Origin: DAOUET01 sp034430155
GTDB taxonomy: Bacteria; Chloroflexota; Anaerolineae; Anaerolineales; UBA4823
Direction of reading: 5' to 3'
Length of the DNA stretch: 38,229 bases
NCBI GenBank assembly: GCA_034430155.1
Contig: DAOUET010000035.1
Span: 1 to 38,229 of the forward strand
Shown here: piece after piece, positions 24,093-31,811 of the stretch
Position numbering within the stretch: the first letter of the stretch is position 1
Layout: every line of letters starts with the position of its first letter
Made by a program: the position numbers and the translations under genes
Notes under the pieces: model-generated
The model's database searches: none
Told to the model about the DNA's origin: nothing
The model's input: only the letters and a program-made list of their open reading frames with translations

Positions 24093-24439
24093 GCCAATGC
24101 TCCTTTTTTCCAGGCATAAAAATAGCCTACCAGTAAGATCAAGACGAGGATGAGCATCTCTACCAACCCGAAAATCCCCAGACTCCGAAATACTACCGCC
24201 CAGGGGAAGAAAAGGACCACCTCAATATCGAATAAGATGAAAAGCACGGCAACCAGGTAAAAGTGCACTGGCATCCGCTGGGTACCCTGACCGATCGCCA
24301 TAATCCCGGATTCATATGGTTGCGATTTTCGCTCAGTGAGTTGCCGGGGTCCAAATGCGTGTCCGTTGATCATCACCAATCCAGCCAGGCCTGTTGCCAG
24401 AATGAACAAGATTGCAATCGGCAGATACTCATTTAACAT
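24053..24439 (-). CDS. nuoA: NADH-quinone oxidoreductase subunit A
   Basis: A 128-residue three-helix membrane subunit of complex I at the junction with the peripheral arm. The signatures are LTERKSQPYESGIMAIGQGT in the loop, and MPVHFYLVAVLFILFDIEVVLFFPWAV with the acidic residues DIE in helix 2. The start at 24439 is preferred because GAGGG lies seven bases upstream; a longer frame to 24526 lacks a site and adds residues foreign to the family. It is the first gene of the operon, with a strong promoter upstream, and its end overlaps nuoB by 40 bases. Confidence 0.95.
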   Translation of the reverse strand: MLNEYLPIAILFILATGLAGLVMINGHAFGPRQLTERKSQPYESGIMAIGQGTQRMPVHFYLVAVLFILFDIEVVLFFPWAVVFRSLGIFGLVEMLILVLILLVGYFYAWKKGALAWEQNKKQLIAVS

Positions 24440-24568
24440 ACGGAAACCCTCAAAGAAGGTTAAGTAAGAGTGCAAATTCGCTGTTACCCATGTCCTGACC
24501 TGAAAAACCTTAACGGGCAGTTGCACGGGCTTGCCCCCTGCTGTTGCACTCGTCAGGCTATGCGGGTT

Positions 24569-24597
24569 AGTTTATCATAAGCAGTGACAGGTGTCAA
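24569..24597 (-). promoter_or_regulatory. Promoter of the nuo operon
   Basis: On the minus strand, a perfect -35 TTGACA (24597-24592), a 17-base spacer and -10 TAAACT (24574-24569). Transcription should start near 24562, giving a leader of about 120 bases before nuoA. Confidence 0.68.
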
Positions 24598-24606
24598 ATT
24601 TCACAA

Positions 24607-24623
24607 TAAGATTTGCAATCTTA
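24607..24623. promoter_or_regulatory. Operator-like dyad next to the nuo promoter
   Basis: TAAGATT at 24607-24613 and AATCTTA at 24617-24623 form a perfect 7-bp dyad with a 3-base spacer. It ends 10 bases upstream of the -35 box, the position expected for an activator or a UP-like site. Confidence 0.35.
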
Positions 24624-24717
24624 GAAAATCCATAAATCTTATTTCAATAAAGCACTTTTCAGGATCAGCTTTCATCAAGGATTTCAGGGATAGACGCCCA
24701 GGGCGTTCAGCATCTGG

Positions 24718-26610
24718 TTACTTTATGACCTGATAAATTGACACTTCATTTTCTGCATAAACAAGCTTCAGGAGTGAGCATCCACCCAGCTGGTCTGCGT
24801 GCAGTGAACCACGTTTATTGTTTATGTAGATATATGTCAGCGCATCGGTATGGATTACCTCCCAAAATTCGGGCGTGCATGTCTGCAGCTGGCTGGCTTC
24901 AGCGGCCAGATCGTTCACCTGCTGAATATAGTCATGGTTGCCAGCAGCATAAAGTGCTGCAGGCAGCAGCGTTTCCCGTCCGGTAATCGGAGTGATCCAC
25001 CAGCCACCATCCACTCCCCGATAGTTTCCAGCTTGCCAATAAACCACATTGATAAAAAAACGGGCATCTGGCGGGGTGTTATTACCAATCCATTCGATCG
25101 CTTGAAGATCAGCCTGGTTAGCCAGCACAGTTGCTGGATTGATAATTGAACGCGTCGTCCAAATGCCCCAGACCATCAAGCTGGCGAGGCCGGCTGCCAA
25201 AGTGACCTGAAAGATCCTGGCAGACCAAACCAACTGCAATCGGTCTATCGCCGAAAAAAATAAATCTGAGACCAGCAAACTCGCTGGTAAAAACAGGACG
25301 ATTACAGCATGGTCAGGTCGAAAGGGATTTATATGTAGGCCCCAGGGGATGCTCATAAGACCCATTGTGAGCGCCCAAAGTCCAAACGGGCGCGTTTCGC
25401 GGCGCCAAAGAGCCACCAAAAGACCAATTATCGCCAGGAAAAGAAGTATGAGATTGTGATTGGGACCCGCTATACGCCAAAGGTAAGACAGGTAATTGGA
25501 GAAATACTGTGCTTCAATATCCTGGGATGACAGGGTGAACCCTACATTCACCCCTGCGCTCACATAGGTCCATGTTCGGTAGATCCAAGCCACAGATAGA
25601 AGAAAGCCCCCAGTTGAAGCTCCAACCAGGGGAAGCCAACGGCTCCCCCTGATGATTTTTCCACGTTGGATGTCTCGAAAAAATACTTGGACTCCCAGAA
25701 AAAAAAGAAAAATTGCCAGCAGCAAAGCTGCGAAGTAATGCGCGAGCAGCAAGCCACCGCTGAATAGCACCATCCTGGCGATGCGACGGTTTGTACCACC
25801 ATGATGAACAATATCCAGGGCTTCCGCCATGGCAAGCGGTAACAATACCAATCCAGCCAGTAGCGTGTAGCGCCCCCAGCTAGCGTAATATGCCGGCATC
25901 TGGAAAACAAAACCGGTCAGACCAGCTGCTAGAACCGCTCGTCGCCAGTCCGTCCACAGCGCCATGCCCAATCGGTAAACTGAAATAGCAACCACGGCAT
26001 TCAGTATCTGTCCAAAAAACAACACGGCTTGGGCGGGTTCTAAACGACTCCAGAATGAGAAGGAAGCTGCCAGGATATGAAATGCAAAGTGATAAAAGAA
26101 AGGCACCGGCATGTAAGGCTCAAGATTCCCCAGCAAGCCCCCATTTTCCAATATGGCCCTCACCACCAGCGTATGGTGTACAGAATCCACCCAGGCTGGC
26201 AGCACCAGCTCTCGCACCTGGTAAAAACGCCAGACCAGGAGTATCCCAAAGGCAACCAAAAGGATAATGGCATAGTGTTTTGGACGGATTGGAGCGCTGG
26301 CATCGTCTGAAAAGTCGAATTCCTGGGAGGCATGTCTCCCACCGATTCGATAGACGAAACCGAGCAGAACCAAGAGCCCCACCAAGGCATAGATAACGAT
26401 CAGAGCGATTCCTGAAAAATGCCAGCCAAGCAGGAACACCCACAGGGCAAGCAGGGCGGTGATGGCCAGGCTCACGCCAATGGCTTCGGCCAAGAGCTCT
26501 AATAAATCTTTGCCGTCTTCATAGAACCAGGTCTGCCAGGCCAGACCTGGAAGTAGCAATACAATTCCCCCTGATATCAGGGACCAGAATGTCGGGAGCG
26601 ACGCAGGCAT
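24718..26610 (-). CDS. Polytopic membrane protein, GT-C glycosyltransferase-like
   Basis: A 630-residue protein with about 12-14 transmembrane helices and a soluble C-terminal part (about residues 520-630). A loop after the helix containing LLVWRFYQVRELVLPAWVDSVHHTLVVRAI carries an Asp-His motif like that in the first external loop of polyprenyl-phosphate-dependent GT-C enzymes. PFFYHFAFHILAASF and PYYASWGRYTLLAG-type helices follow. GT-C proteins move sugars from lipid carriers onto lipids, proteins or polymers outside the membrane; the acceptor is unknown. Its ATG directly follows the sigA stop (TAAATG), so it is translationally coupled to sigA. That is unusual for a cell-envelope gene. Confidence 0.72.
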   Translation of the reverse strand: MPASLPTFWSLISGGIVLLLPGLAWQTWFYEDGKDLLELLAEAIGVSLAITALLALWVFLLGWHFSGIALIVIYALVGLLVLLGFVYRIGGRHASQEFDFSDDASAPIRPKHYAIILLVAFGILLVWRFYQVRELVLPAWVDSVHHTLVVRAILENGGLLGNLEPYMPVPFFYHFAFHILAASFSFWSRLEPAQAVLFFGQILNAVVAISVYRLGMALWTDWRRAVLAAGLTGFVFQMPAYYASWGRYTLLAGLVLLPLAMAEALDIVHHGGTNRRIARMVLFSGGLLLAHYFAALLLAIFLFFLGVQVFFRDIQRGKIIRGSRWLPLVGASTGGFLLSVAWIYRTWTYVSAGVNVGFTLSSQDIEAQYFSNYLSYLWRIAGPNHNLILLFLAIIGLLVALWRRETRPFGLWALTMGLMSIPWGLHINPFRPDHAVIVLFLPASLLVSDLFFSAIDRLQLVWSARIFQVTLAAGLASLMVWGIWTTRSIINPATVLANQADLQAIEWIGNNTPPDARFFINVVYWQAGNYRGVDGGWWITPITGRETLLPAALYAAGNHDYIQQVNDLAAEASQLQTCTPEFWEVIHTDALTYIYINNKRGSLHADQLGGCSLLKLVYAENEVSIYQVIK

Positions 26611-28230
26611 TTATCCAAGATAATCGCGCAGGTTCTTACTGCGGGTGGGATGACGAAGTTTGCGTAACGCTTTCGCCTCGATCTGGCGTATGCGTTCCCG
26701 GGTAACGCTAAAGTACTGGCCTACTTCCTCGAGAGTGTGCTCCTTGCCGTCTAATAAACCAAAACGCAGCTCTAGAACTTCCCTTTCGCGTTCGGAAAGT
26801 ACAGCCAGTGCGTTTTTGATCTGTTCTCGCAGCATTTCGCGTGATGCGGCATCCATAGGTTCAAGAGCGTCTTCATCTTCGATAAAGTCGCCCAACTGGC
26901 TGCTTTCCTCGCTGCCAACGGGGCTCTCCAGAGACATTGGTTCTTCGGCAGCACGCATAATGCGATCAACTTTATTCGCAGCTCTCATCCAGCGCCTGCG
27001 CACATCCACAGGTAAAGCCGCTTCCTCAGAGCGGGATCGCAAAATAACCTGTTCATCCTGCGGCTCGAGGAAACCAGCCTCCAGGGCCAACTCCTCACTA
27101 GTTGGCTCGCGGCTTAATTGCTGAACTAAGCGGCGCTGCACCCGCAATAAACGGTTGATTGACTCAAAAACGTGTACAGGAATACGGATGGTGCGAGCCT
27201 GATCGGCGATTGAACGGCTGATGGATTGGCGAATCCACCAAGTAGCGTAGGTGCTGAATTTATATCCGCGGGCAGGATCAAATTTGGCGACAGCTCTCAA
27301 AAGGCCGATGTTCCCCTCCTGGATCAAATCCAGGAAAGAACTACCGCGCCCAATATAGCGTTTAGCGACACTGACTACCAATCGTAAATTGGCACGAATG
27401 ATGGCGTGGTGAGATTCCAGGGCGCGATACTGCACCTCATCTAATTCTTCCTGCAACACTTGATCGGAAGGCAAATAACGAGAAAAGGTTCTGGCAGAGG
27501 GGATACCACCACGGCTGCTGATGAAATCGTGAATTTTTGTTGCCAATTCATTTGGAAGCACATTGAGACAGATGAACACGGTGAAACAGTTTCGAGCGAC
27601 CACATCCCATAAGGGATCATTGCCCCACAAACCATTGTCCAGGTAACCTCTCAGGTAAGAGAGCGAAGTGCTATCCCAGGTGTGGCGTAACATCTGGGCT
27701 TCCATGAGGATAGGATTTAGATTGGGCATATCGAATCCTAAGCGAGTCGTATCTTCTACCACGCGACCCCAGGAAGTTCTCAACTCATCAAAGAGCGCGC
27801 GGTAAATGCTGCGAGGTAGGGAATCACCTCGCTTGGCGATCGGATGCTGCCGGGCAAGCAAATCAATGCGCCTGGCTGCCTCCATACGGCTGGACAACCA
27901 AAATTCCTGATCCGTGTATAAAAGGTCAATTCCCCCGATTTCTTTGAGATACAAGCGGACGGGATCTTCATTTAATTCAATCATTAAGCTGGGATTTTCC
28001 AGCAAATCAATCGGCTCCTCTTTGGTTAGATTTTCCAGATCCTGCTCTTCTCTAGAAAGCTCGTCTTGATCCGGTTCTCCTTCCTCGTTCAAACCAGCTT
28101 CTGACAGCAGATCGTCTACCCGATCCACGGGCAATCTGCCATTCGAGTCGTCTTGCTCGTCAGCGATCTCCGGGAAAAGATCGTCCGGTTCTGAATCTTG
28201 AAGTCCAATTCTATTTTTCGACTTTGTCAT
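26611..28230 (-). CDS. sigA: Primary RNA polymerase sigma factor (sigma-70/SigA)
   Basis: A 539-residue housekeeping sigma factor. An acidic N-terminus (1-85) precedes region 1.2 (NEDPVRLYLKEIGGIDLL). A non-conserved region lies at about 115-270. Region 2 (LRLVVSVAKRYIGRGSSFLDLIQEGNIGLLRAVAKFDPARGYKFSTYATWWIRQSI) recognises the -10 box. Region 3 and region 4 (LSEREREVLELRFGLLDGKEHTLEEVG, then VTRERIRQIEAKALRKLRHP) bind the -35 box. The ATG overlaps the dnaG stop (TGATG); a TTG one codon earlier is the alternative. The operon dnaG-sigA-membrane protein echoes the conserved macromolecular synthesis operon. The consensus promoters seen in this window fit its regions 2 and 4. Confidence 0.96.
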   Translation of the reverse strand: MTKSKNRIGLQDSEPDDLFPEIADEQDDSNGRLPVDRVDDLLSEAGLNEEGEPDQDELSREEQDLENLTKEEPIDLLENPSLMIELNEDPVRLYLKEIGGIDLLYTDQEFWLSSRMEAARRIDLLARQHPIAKRGDSLPRSIYRALFDELRTSWGRVVEDTTRLGFDMPNLNPILMEAQMLRHTWDSTSLSYLRGYLDNGLWGNDPLWDVVARNCFTVFICLNVLPNELATKIHDFISSRGGIPSARTFSRYLPSDQVLQEELDEVQYRALESHHAIIRANLRLVVSVAKRYIGRGSSFLDLIQEGNIGLLRAVAKFDPARGYKFSTYATWWIRQSISRSIADQARTIRIPVHVFESINRLLRVQRRLVQQLSREPTSEELALEAGFLEPQDEQVILRSRSEEAALPVDVRRRWMRAANKVDRIMRAAEEPMSLESPVGSEESSQLGDFIEDEDALEPMDAASREMLREQIKNALAVLSEREREVLELRFGLLDGKEHTLEEVGQYFSVTRERIRQIEAKALRKLRHPTRSKNLRDYLG

Positions 28231-30161
28231 CAAACAACACGGCTTGTGTACTGACCTAAGGCCTGATCCAATGTCCGTAAAGTCATGATGTACTGCATCA
28301 TCGATTGTTGGTAATCGCTTGCACGTCTGTCGCCTGATTCTTGCGCCTCCTCCATTAAGAACCGTAAATACTCAATGTTCTGGTGCAAGTGGCGTCGCCG
28401 TAATTCTAAGATAGTTCGTATGAGATCATCCATAACACGCTCTTCATTCGGATCTAGCTTTTCCGTGTTCTCCAATAACCCGTCTGCCAGATCCATGAGC
28501 GGTAAGGATAAACTATTGAAAACATAGTGCAGTGGTTCAGCATGATCCTGTTCCAACGATTCTTCGATAAAACGCAACAAAGCGCGATGGTCAGCTGATT
28601 CGAAATCGTCGAGGGACAACCGCGAAAGGCTGCGCTCTTGTAAGGCACGATCAACCCGATAAACCAGATCGGGAAGTCGGAGCAAAACACCCAGACAATG
28701 CGCTTCCAGGGCATAGCGAGCGGCTGCCGGATCACTCACGCCCAACAGACCTGCTAGGGTTTGCCCTTCACCTTGACGAGGCGAGATGGCAGGTCTCGAG
28801 AAGGATCTGCGTCCGCGCCCCCGGGTCGATCTACCTCCAATTAAGGTACGCTCGTCAACTTTGAGCAAGCGTGCCAGCCGCTGGCGGTAAGTGTCCCGCT
28901 CGATGGGGTCAGAGAGATCGTTGATGAGCGGCAGTACCTGAGCGGCGATCTCGGATTTCACCTTACCATTTTCGAGATCACGATTGGCAGACAGGGTATC
29001 CATGACATGCACTACGACCGGGCGGGCCTCTGCCAAGATCCGCTCCCATTCAGATGGGTTGCTAATGACCACCTCATCGGGATCCATGCCCTCGGGGAGG
29101 GTGGTCACGCGAATATCCGCCTGTAAGCGTGCCTCGTACCCTAACAAACCGCGCGCATCGAATACCGGATCGGATTCCCGGTCAAGGGCCTGGCGTGCAA
29201 TTTGAAGGCCACGTAAGGTGGCTTTATCGCCGGCAGCATCCGCATCCAGCGCCAGCACAATGCTGCGTGTGTAGGGTTTCAGCAATCGTAGCTGCGCCTC
29301 CGTCAAGGCTGTGCCCATCGGCGAGACGGCATTGGCATAACCCGCCTGGTGTAGAGCAATCACATCCAGGTAACCCTCAACAATGACCGCTTGGTCCAAG
29401 GCGCGAATAGTCTTACGAGCGCGATCCAACCCATAGAGCAGTCGACCTTTATCGAAGAGGGCGGTTTGGGGAGAATTTAGAAACTTGGGCATATCTTGCG
29501 GGTTTAAGATGCGCGCCCCGAAACCAACCATGCGACCACGGTAGTCTCGGATGGGGAACATTACCCGGTGACGGAAGCGATCATAAACGCCGCCAGATTC
29601 GCGCTGAGTGACTAATCCAGCGTCGAGCAAGTCTTTTTCGGTATAGCCTTTGGACTGTAAGTGGAGTGTGGTGGCATCCCAAGATTCAGGGGCATATCCC
29701 AACCCAAAGGCTTCGATGGTTTCATCATTAAGACCGCGCGTCTGCTGAAGGTAGTCGAGAGCCTGCTTACCAGCTGCGGAATTAGTCAAATTATGTTGAT
29801 AAAAGGTGACCGCCCCTTCCAATAAATCTCGCAGAACCTGGTTTTCTTCCACAGCCGTCTGCTCCTGAGGAGTAAGCGGTTTGAGCTCCACACCGGCGCG
29901 CCCGGCCAGATATTTCAAGGCCTCGGCAAAATCCCAGCCCTCTTTCTTCATCACAAATCCAAATATATCTCCCCCTTCATTGCACTGTCCAAAACAGCGC
30001 CAAGTGCCTGTCTCAGGAAAAACTACGAAGGCAGGCGTGCGCGTGTTGCTGTGAAATGGGCAAAAACCGGTATAGTTTTTCCCAGTACGGCGCAGCTGCA
30101 CCGTTTCGGATACTATATCAACGATATCTATGCGGGATTTAATATCATCGACAGCTGTCAT
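28230..30161 (-). CDS. dnaG: DNA primase
   Basis: A 643-residue primase that makes RNA primers for replication. The N-terminal CHC2 zinc-binding domain has C34, H37, C56 and C60 (FCPFHSN, WRCFGQCNEGG). The TOPRIM catalytic domain holds Glu262 (VIVEGYLDVIALHQAGY) and the metal-binding D306-x-D308 (LALDADAAGDKA). RFRHRVMFPIRDYRGRMVGFGAR is the classic RNA polymerase basic motif region. The last 200 residues form the helicase-binding domain, which is divergent as usual. A weak AGAGG sits close to the ATG. The stop overlaps sigA. Confidence 0.96.
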   Translation of the reverse strand: MTAVDDIKSRIDIVDIVSETVQLRRTGKNYTGFCPFHSNTRTPAFVVFPETGTWRCFGQCNEGGDIFGFVMKKEGWDFAEALKYLAGRAGVELKPLTPQEQTAVEENQVLRDLLEGAVTFYQHNLTNSAAGKQALDYLQQTRGLNDETIEAFGLGYAPESWDATTLHLQSKGYTEKDLLDAGLVTQRESGGVYDRFRHRVMFPIRDYRGRMVGFGARILNPQDMPKFLNSPQTALFDKGRLLYGLDRARKTIRALDQAVIVEGYLDVIALHQAGYANAVSPMGTALTEAQLRLLKPYTRSIVLALDADAAGDKATLRGLQIARQALDRESDPVFDARGLLGYEARLQADIRVTTLPEGMDPDEVVISNPSEWERILAEARPVVVHVMDTLSANRDLENGKVKSEIAAQVLPLINDLSDPIERDTYRQRLARLLKVDERTLIGGRSTRGRGRRSFSRPAISPRQGEGQTLAGLLGVSDPAAARYALEAHCLGVLLRLPDLVYRVDRALQERSLSRLSLDDFESADHRALLRFIEESLEQDHAEPLHYVFNSLSLPLMDLADGLLENTEKLDPNEERVMDDLIRTILELRRRHLHQNIEYLRFLMEEAQESGDRRASDYQQSMMQYIMTLRTLDQALGQYTSRVV

Positions 30162-30346
30162 GGCCTCTCAAGCCAGTTCGCTCATACACTGATAAGGGAA
30201 AATCATTCAACATGAAGAGCAGTACCATTCAGGCAACCAGATGCAGATGCGTTTATTCAATTGAATTTTCCTTTCAACCACGAAATTACGCGGTTGGTTC
30301 CAGGCACCACGCACTTACCTAAACCAATTCAACCATTTCTAATAAA

Positions 30347-30355
30347 ATTATACCA
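30347..30355 (-). promoter_or_regulatory. Extended -10 promoter for the dnaG operon
   Basis: On the minus strand, TGG-TATAAT (30355-30347) is an extended -10 with no clear -35. Transcription would start near 30340, about 180 bases before dnaG. The rest of the 360-base divergent gap holds no gene. A plus-strand TTGACC-N17-TAAACT at 30482-30510 lies so close to the next ATG that its transcript would miss the ribosome binding site. Confidence 0.42.
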
Positions 30356-30521
30356 GTTGAGGAGCGCGTGGTACGCCGAGGGTGGGATAGACCTTGTTAA
30401 CGTTTCCCGGCTATTTATGATGCTTATACTTTTTAATAGATGACATGTTCGCTGAACAATAACAAAACAGGCTTGAAAAGTTTGACCAGCTTGTGCCTCC
30501 GTGTTAAACTTAAGGATTGCC

Positions 30522-31175
30522 ATGTTGCACACCCTACGTTTGATATTGATATTATGGCTGGTCATGCCACTTGCAGGGCACATCAAGCCACAAGAAGTGG
30601 AACCAACCTCAGAGCCACCTCAGGCAGCTATTTTGACTCCTCTAGCTGGACAAGCTCTGCAAGGGAGTGTACCGGTTACGGTCAACACGGCGGTTGACGG
30701 CTTTCGATCAGCTGAATTAAGCTTTTCTTACAGCCAGGGTGCCCCAGGGACATGGTTCGTGATTGAAGAGAGCGAGGAACCGATCTCGAATGGGAAATGG
30801 GTCCAATGGGATACAACCACGATAACAGACGGTAATTACAACTTACAGCTGATTGTGTATCTGGAGGATGGTAGCCAGGTGAAGACTACTGTTTCCTATC
30901 TGAGGGTGCGAAACTACAGCCCGATTGAAACCAGCACACTGGTGCCGACAGACACACCTGCTCCAGGGGATACCCCTATACCAAGCGCCACACTCACATC
31001 AACAGCCACTCTGATCCCTTATACGATCACACCAATGCCTGCTAACCCGGCTCAAATTTCCCGAGAGGACATCTTTACCAGTCTAGGGAAAGGAGCCCTG
31101 GTAAGCATGGGGCTTTTTGCTGGGATCGTCCTATATCAAACAGTGCGGTCTATTTTAAAAGGAAAGAGAGGTTAG
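30522..31175 (+). CDS. Membrane-anchored extracytoplasmic protein with Ig-like domain
   Basis: A 217-residue protein. An N-terminal signal (LHTLRLILILWLVMPLAGH), then an Ig-like beta domain (about 35-135) of the kind AILTPLAGQALQGSVPVTVN, later WDTTTITDGNYNLQLIVYLEDG. A Thr/Pro stretch (about 140-175) and a C-terminal membrane helix (GALVSMGLFAGIVLYQTV) with a basic tail (LKGKRG) follow. That layout places the Ig domain outside the cell, tethered at the C-terminus. ATG at 30522 has AAGGA five bases upstream, better than 30501. It precedes pth by 12 bases and is likely co-transcribed with it; a link in function is not apparent. Confidence 0.78.
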   Translation: MLHTLRLILILWLVMPLAGHIKPQEVEPTSEPPQAAILTPLAGQALQGSVPVTVNTAVDGFRSAELSFSYSQGAPGTWFVIEESEEPISNGKWVQWDTTTITDGNYNLQLIVYLEDGSQVKTTVSYLRVRNYSPIETSTLVPTDTPAPGDTPIPSATLTSTATLIPYTITPMPANPAQISREDIFTSLGKGALVSMGLFAGIVLYQTVRSILKGKRG

Positions 31176-31187
31176 AGGTTAATATTA

Positions 31188-31796
31188 GTGGATGAAATTC
31201 AGCGTAATTCAATCTATTTGATCGTCGGTCTGGGCAACCCTGGGCGTGAGTACAAGAGTAATCGCCACAACGTGGGCTTTATGTTGATCGACAAGCTTGC
31301 GAGTCGCCTGGGGGTGACATTTGGGCGGATGGAATCCCAAGCCCTGGTAACCAAGACTGACTATCTGGAAAGGCGATTGGCTTTAGCCAAACCTCAAACT
31401 TATATGAATTTATCGGGCCAGGCAGTTAGCTCGCTGGTTCGCTTTTATAAAGTACCTTTGACGAATTCACTCGTAGTTTATGACGATGTAGACCTGCCAA
31501 TGGGAACCTTGCGCATGCGCCCATCCGGAGGAGCTGGTGGGCATAACGGTGTGGTTTCCATCCTTGAAAGACTCGGCACCCAGGAATTCCCGCGATTGCG
31601 TATCGGGATCAGTCGACCTCCCGGAAGGTTGGAGGCAGCCGATTATGTATTGCACGATTTTTCCAAAGAGGAATTAGAAGTGCTGCCTGATATCCTGGAT
31701 CAGGCCGTTGGGGCGGTGCTGACGTACATTACAGAGGGGCTGGAGGCAGCCATGACCCAATATAACACCCAGGTCGTCGATGAAAAGAATGATTAG
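31188..31796 (+). CDS. pth: Peptidyl-tRNA hydrolase
   Basis: A 202-residue cytosolic enzyme that frees tRNA from stalled peptidyl-tRNA. The signatures are GLGNPGREY near the N-terminus, catalytic His27 in NRHNVGF, KPQTYMNLSG, VVYDDVDLPMG with the catalytic Asp, and GGHNG binding the tRNA end. All are present and the length is normal. The start is GTG with AGAGG about 10 bases upstream. It is followed 15 bases later by mfd; pth and mfd next to each other is a common bacterial arrangement. Confidence 0.96.
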   Translation: MDEIQRNSIYLIVGLGNPGREYKSNRHNVGFMLIDKLASRLGVTFGRMESQALVTKTDYLERRLALAKPQTYMNLSGQAVSSLVRFYKVPLTNSLVVYDDVDLPMGTLRMRPSGGAGGHNGVVSILERLGTQEFPRLRIGISRPPGRLEAADYVLHDFSKEELEVLPDILDQAVGAVLTYITEGLEAAMTQYNTQVVDEKND

Positions 31797-31811
31797 CATT
31801 TTAAATGAAAA

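Noticed and set aside
30482..30510. TTGACC-N17-TAAACT as promoter of the Ig-like protein gene
   Set aside because: Transcription would start inside or after the AAGGA ribosome binding site, so it would not give a usable leader.
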